From NCBI GenBank assembly GCA_016125095.1, contig WGMK01000003.1, forward strand, positions 1 through 64,000: a DNA stretch of 64,000 nucleotides. The letters are read 5' to 3'. The translations under genes were made by a program, and so were the position numbers. The notes beneath the pieces were generated by a model. That model was not told the origin of the DNA, searched no databases, and saw only the letters and a program-made list of their open reading frames with translations. Shown piece by piece: positions 62,957 to 64,000 of the stretch. This DNA comes from Candidatus Hydrogenedens sp. (GTDB taxonomy: Bacteria > Hydrogenedentota > Hydrogenedentia > Hydrogenedentales > JAEUWI01). The number at the start of each line of letters is the position of its first letter. Position 1 is the stretch's first letter.

Positions 62957-63520
62957 ATCGTCAAGCCAATGAGCAAGCCGCCCCAGCGTCAGGATGACCA
63001 GACGCGGGTGAATGAGGAAATCCGGGCCCGTCAGGTGCGCGTGATTGACGAAGAAGGCGAACAGCTTGGAATCATGAGTCCGCAGGACGCGATGCGGGAA
63101 GCCGAATCGCGCAGCTTGGACCTGGTGGAGGTGGCCCCGCAGGCCACGCCGCCGGTGTGCCGGATCATGGATTATGGCAAATACCGCTACGAACAGAAGC
63201 GGCGCACGCGCGAGGCGCGTAAGAATCAGCATACGGTGACGTTGAAGGAGGTCAAGTACCGCCCGAAAATCGACAAGCACGACATGGAGTTCAAGAACAA
63301 CCATGTGCGTGAGTTCCTCGAGCAGGGCAACAAGGTGAAGGTGACGATCATGTTCCGCGGGCGCGAAATGGCGCACCCCGAGTTCGGGCATGAGATTCTG
63401 GCGAAAGTACTGGAAGCAACCTCGGACCTGACGTCAGGCGAGTACGATGTGCAGTCGGTCCGCCTGGAAGGCCGCAATATGGGGTTGGTATTGAACCCGG
63501 CGGTGAAGAAGAAGCCATAG
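62957..63520 (+). CDS. infC: Translation initiation factor IF-3, probably starting at AUC
   Basis: Prevents premature subunit joining and checks the start codon. 187 residues from ATC at 62957. GAGAGGAG (62941-62948) lies 8 bases before this ATC, while the next ATG (62969) is 20 bases away, too far. IF3 genes commonly use a non-AUG start (AUU in E. coli) as self-control, so AUC fits. The N-terminal domain (QTRVNEEIRARQVRVIDEEG, MDYGKYRYEQKRRTREARKN) and C-terminal domain (IMFRGREMAHPEFGHEILAK, GRNMGLVLNP) are complete. An in-frame GTG at 62948 sits on the ribosome site and is unlikely. Confidence 0.95.
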   Translation: MVKPMSKPPQRQDDQTRVNEEIRARQVRVIDEEGEQLGIMSPQDAMREAESRSLDLVEVAPQATPPVCRIMDYGKYRYEQKRRTREARKNQHTVTLKEVKYRPKIDKHDMEFKNNHVREFLEQGNKVKVTIMFRGREMAHPEFGHEILAKVLEATSDLTSGEYDVQSVRLEGRNMGLVLNPAVKKKP

Positions 63521-63569
63521 AACGCGATGCGGGCGCAGTGCGGCCCGGAACGCCAAGGAGACGAGAACC

Positions 63570-63770
63570 ATGCCGAAAATGAAGACGAACCGCGGTGCGG
63601 CGAAGCGCATGAAGCGGACCAAGAACGGCGGCATCAAGTGCAGCCGCGCGTATGGCAAAAAGAGCATGACGGGCAAGCCCGCCAAGCGCAAGCGCCACCT
63701 GCGCAAGCCGAAGATGATGGAAGCGGTGGATTTGGGCCACGTGCGCGTGCTGATGCCCTACTCCTGCTAA
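63570..63770 (+). CDS. rpmI: Large ribosomal subunit protein L35
   Basis: 66 residues, very basic. MPKMKTNRGAAKRMKRTKNG opens in the typical way; AAGGAGA lies before the ATG. Between infC and rplT, the usual order. Confidence 0.97.
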   Translation: MPKMKTNRGAAKRMKRTKNGGIKCSRAYGKKSMTGKPAKRKRHLRKPKMMEAVDLGHVRVLMPYSC

Positions 63771-63846
63771 CCGAGCCATTTCCCTGGTCCCTTGTGGACA
63801 CGACTGAACCCTGCGGGCCAAAGCCCGCCACCGAAGGAGACGAAGG

Positions 63847-64000
63847 ATGCCCAAGCCGACTAACCGTCCGGCATCGCGCCGCCGGCGCAAGAAGGTACTG
63901 AAACTCGCTGCGGGTTACCGCGGCAGCCGTCATCGGCTGTTCAAGACCGCTTTCCAGGCGGTCGACCACGCCGGCCAGTACGCGTTCCGCGACCGCAAGG
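63847..64000 (+). CDS. rplT: Large ribosomal subunit protein L20, N-terminal part (cut by window edge)
   Basis: The first 51 codons are present: [20 protein letters not shown] followed by [18 protein letters not shown], characteristic of L20. GAAGGAGA lies upstream. In other bacteria L20 controls this operon by binding its leader. Confidence 0.96.
   Translation, partial: MPKPTNRPASRRRRKKVLKLAAGYRGSRHRLFKTAFQAVDHAGQYAFRDRK

Overview
The window is GC-rich, densely coding DNA from a Gram-negative-type bacterium. Two tandem DUF1559 pseudopilin-like proteins, a Ser/Thr kinase fused to a sulfatase-modifying (FGE) domain, an exosortase H pair, ArsR/SRPBCC genes and intergenic repeats of the CACAGAGGCACAGAGG type point to a planctomycete-like or Candidatus Hydrogenedentota-like lineage. 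I favour Hydrogenedentota, but this is inference from gene style. No rRNA, tRNA, CRISPR array, transposase or phage gene was seen.

Layout: (1) 1-3.7 kb, minus strand: the str operon rpsL-rpsG-fusA-tuf, with tuf cut by the window edge. (2) 3.7-6.2 kb: two DUF1559 genes, each with its own promoter and terminator. (3) 6.5-9.3 kb: a lipoprotein and a divergent heme-copper oxidase (subunit I fused to a subunit III-like tail). (4) 9.4-18 kb: recG, an exosortase H pair, a penicillin-acylase-type hydrolase, a lactonase-type beta-propeller and a small membrane protein, with two large nested palindromes in the gaps. (5) 18-31 kb: a multi-PAS hybrid kinase, a diguanylate cyclase, a CDF transporter, a CorC/HlyC protein, cinA, an RlpA-like protein, a degenerate hybrid kinase and priA. 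(6) 31-37.6 kb: guaB, a PIN toxin-antitoxin pair, guaA and sixA on the minus strand; nadA and small genes beyond. (7) 37.6-45.2 kb: the kinase/FGE fusion, a repeat-rich island around one secreted protein, icd and serA. (8) 45.4-54.4 kb: a sigma-54 activator, then a structured leader followed by rny-ymdB-smc-glycosyltransferase. (9) 54.4-60.2 kb: a large secreted protein and a beta-helix protein bounded by paired repeats, and an orphan sugar-type ABC permease. (10) 60.3-62.6 kb: an ArsR regulator with four SRPBCC domains in three genes. (11) 62.65-64 kb: a terminator-bearing leader RNA followed by infC-rpmI-rplT (cut by the edge).

Most genes are housekeeping: translation, purine, serine and NAD synthesis, the TCA cycle, replication restart and recombination, RNA decay and chromosome condensation. 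The unusual material lies in the leaders of infC and rny, the oxidase with missing proton-entry residues, the insertion-bearing exosortase H and ribosomal protein S12, and the layered repeats. Recurrent hand-readable promoters (TTGC or TTGA, 17-18 bases, then TATACT-like) precede many of the genes. All RNA structures and promoters here were found by eye.
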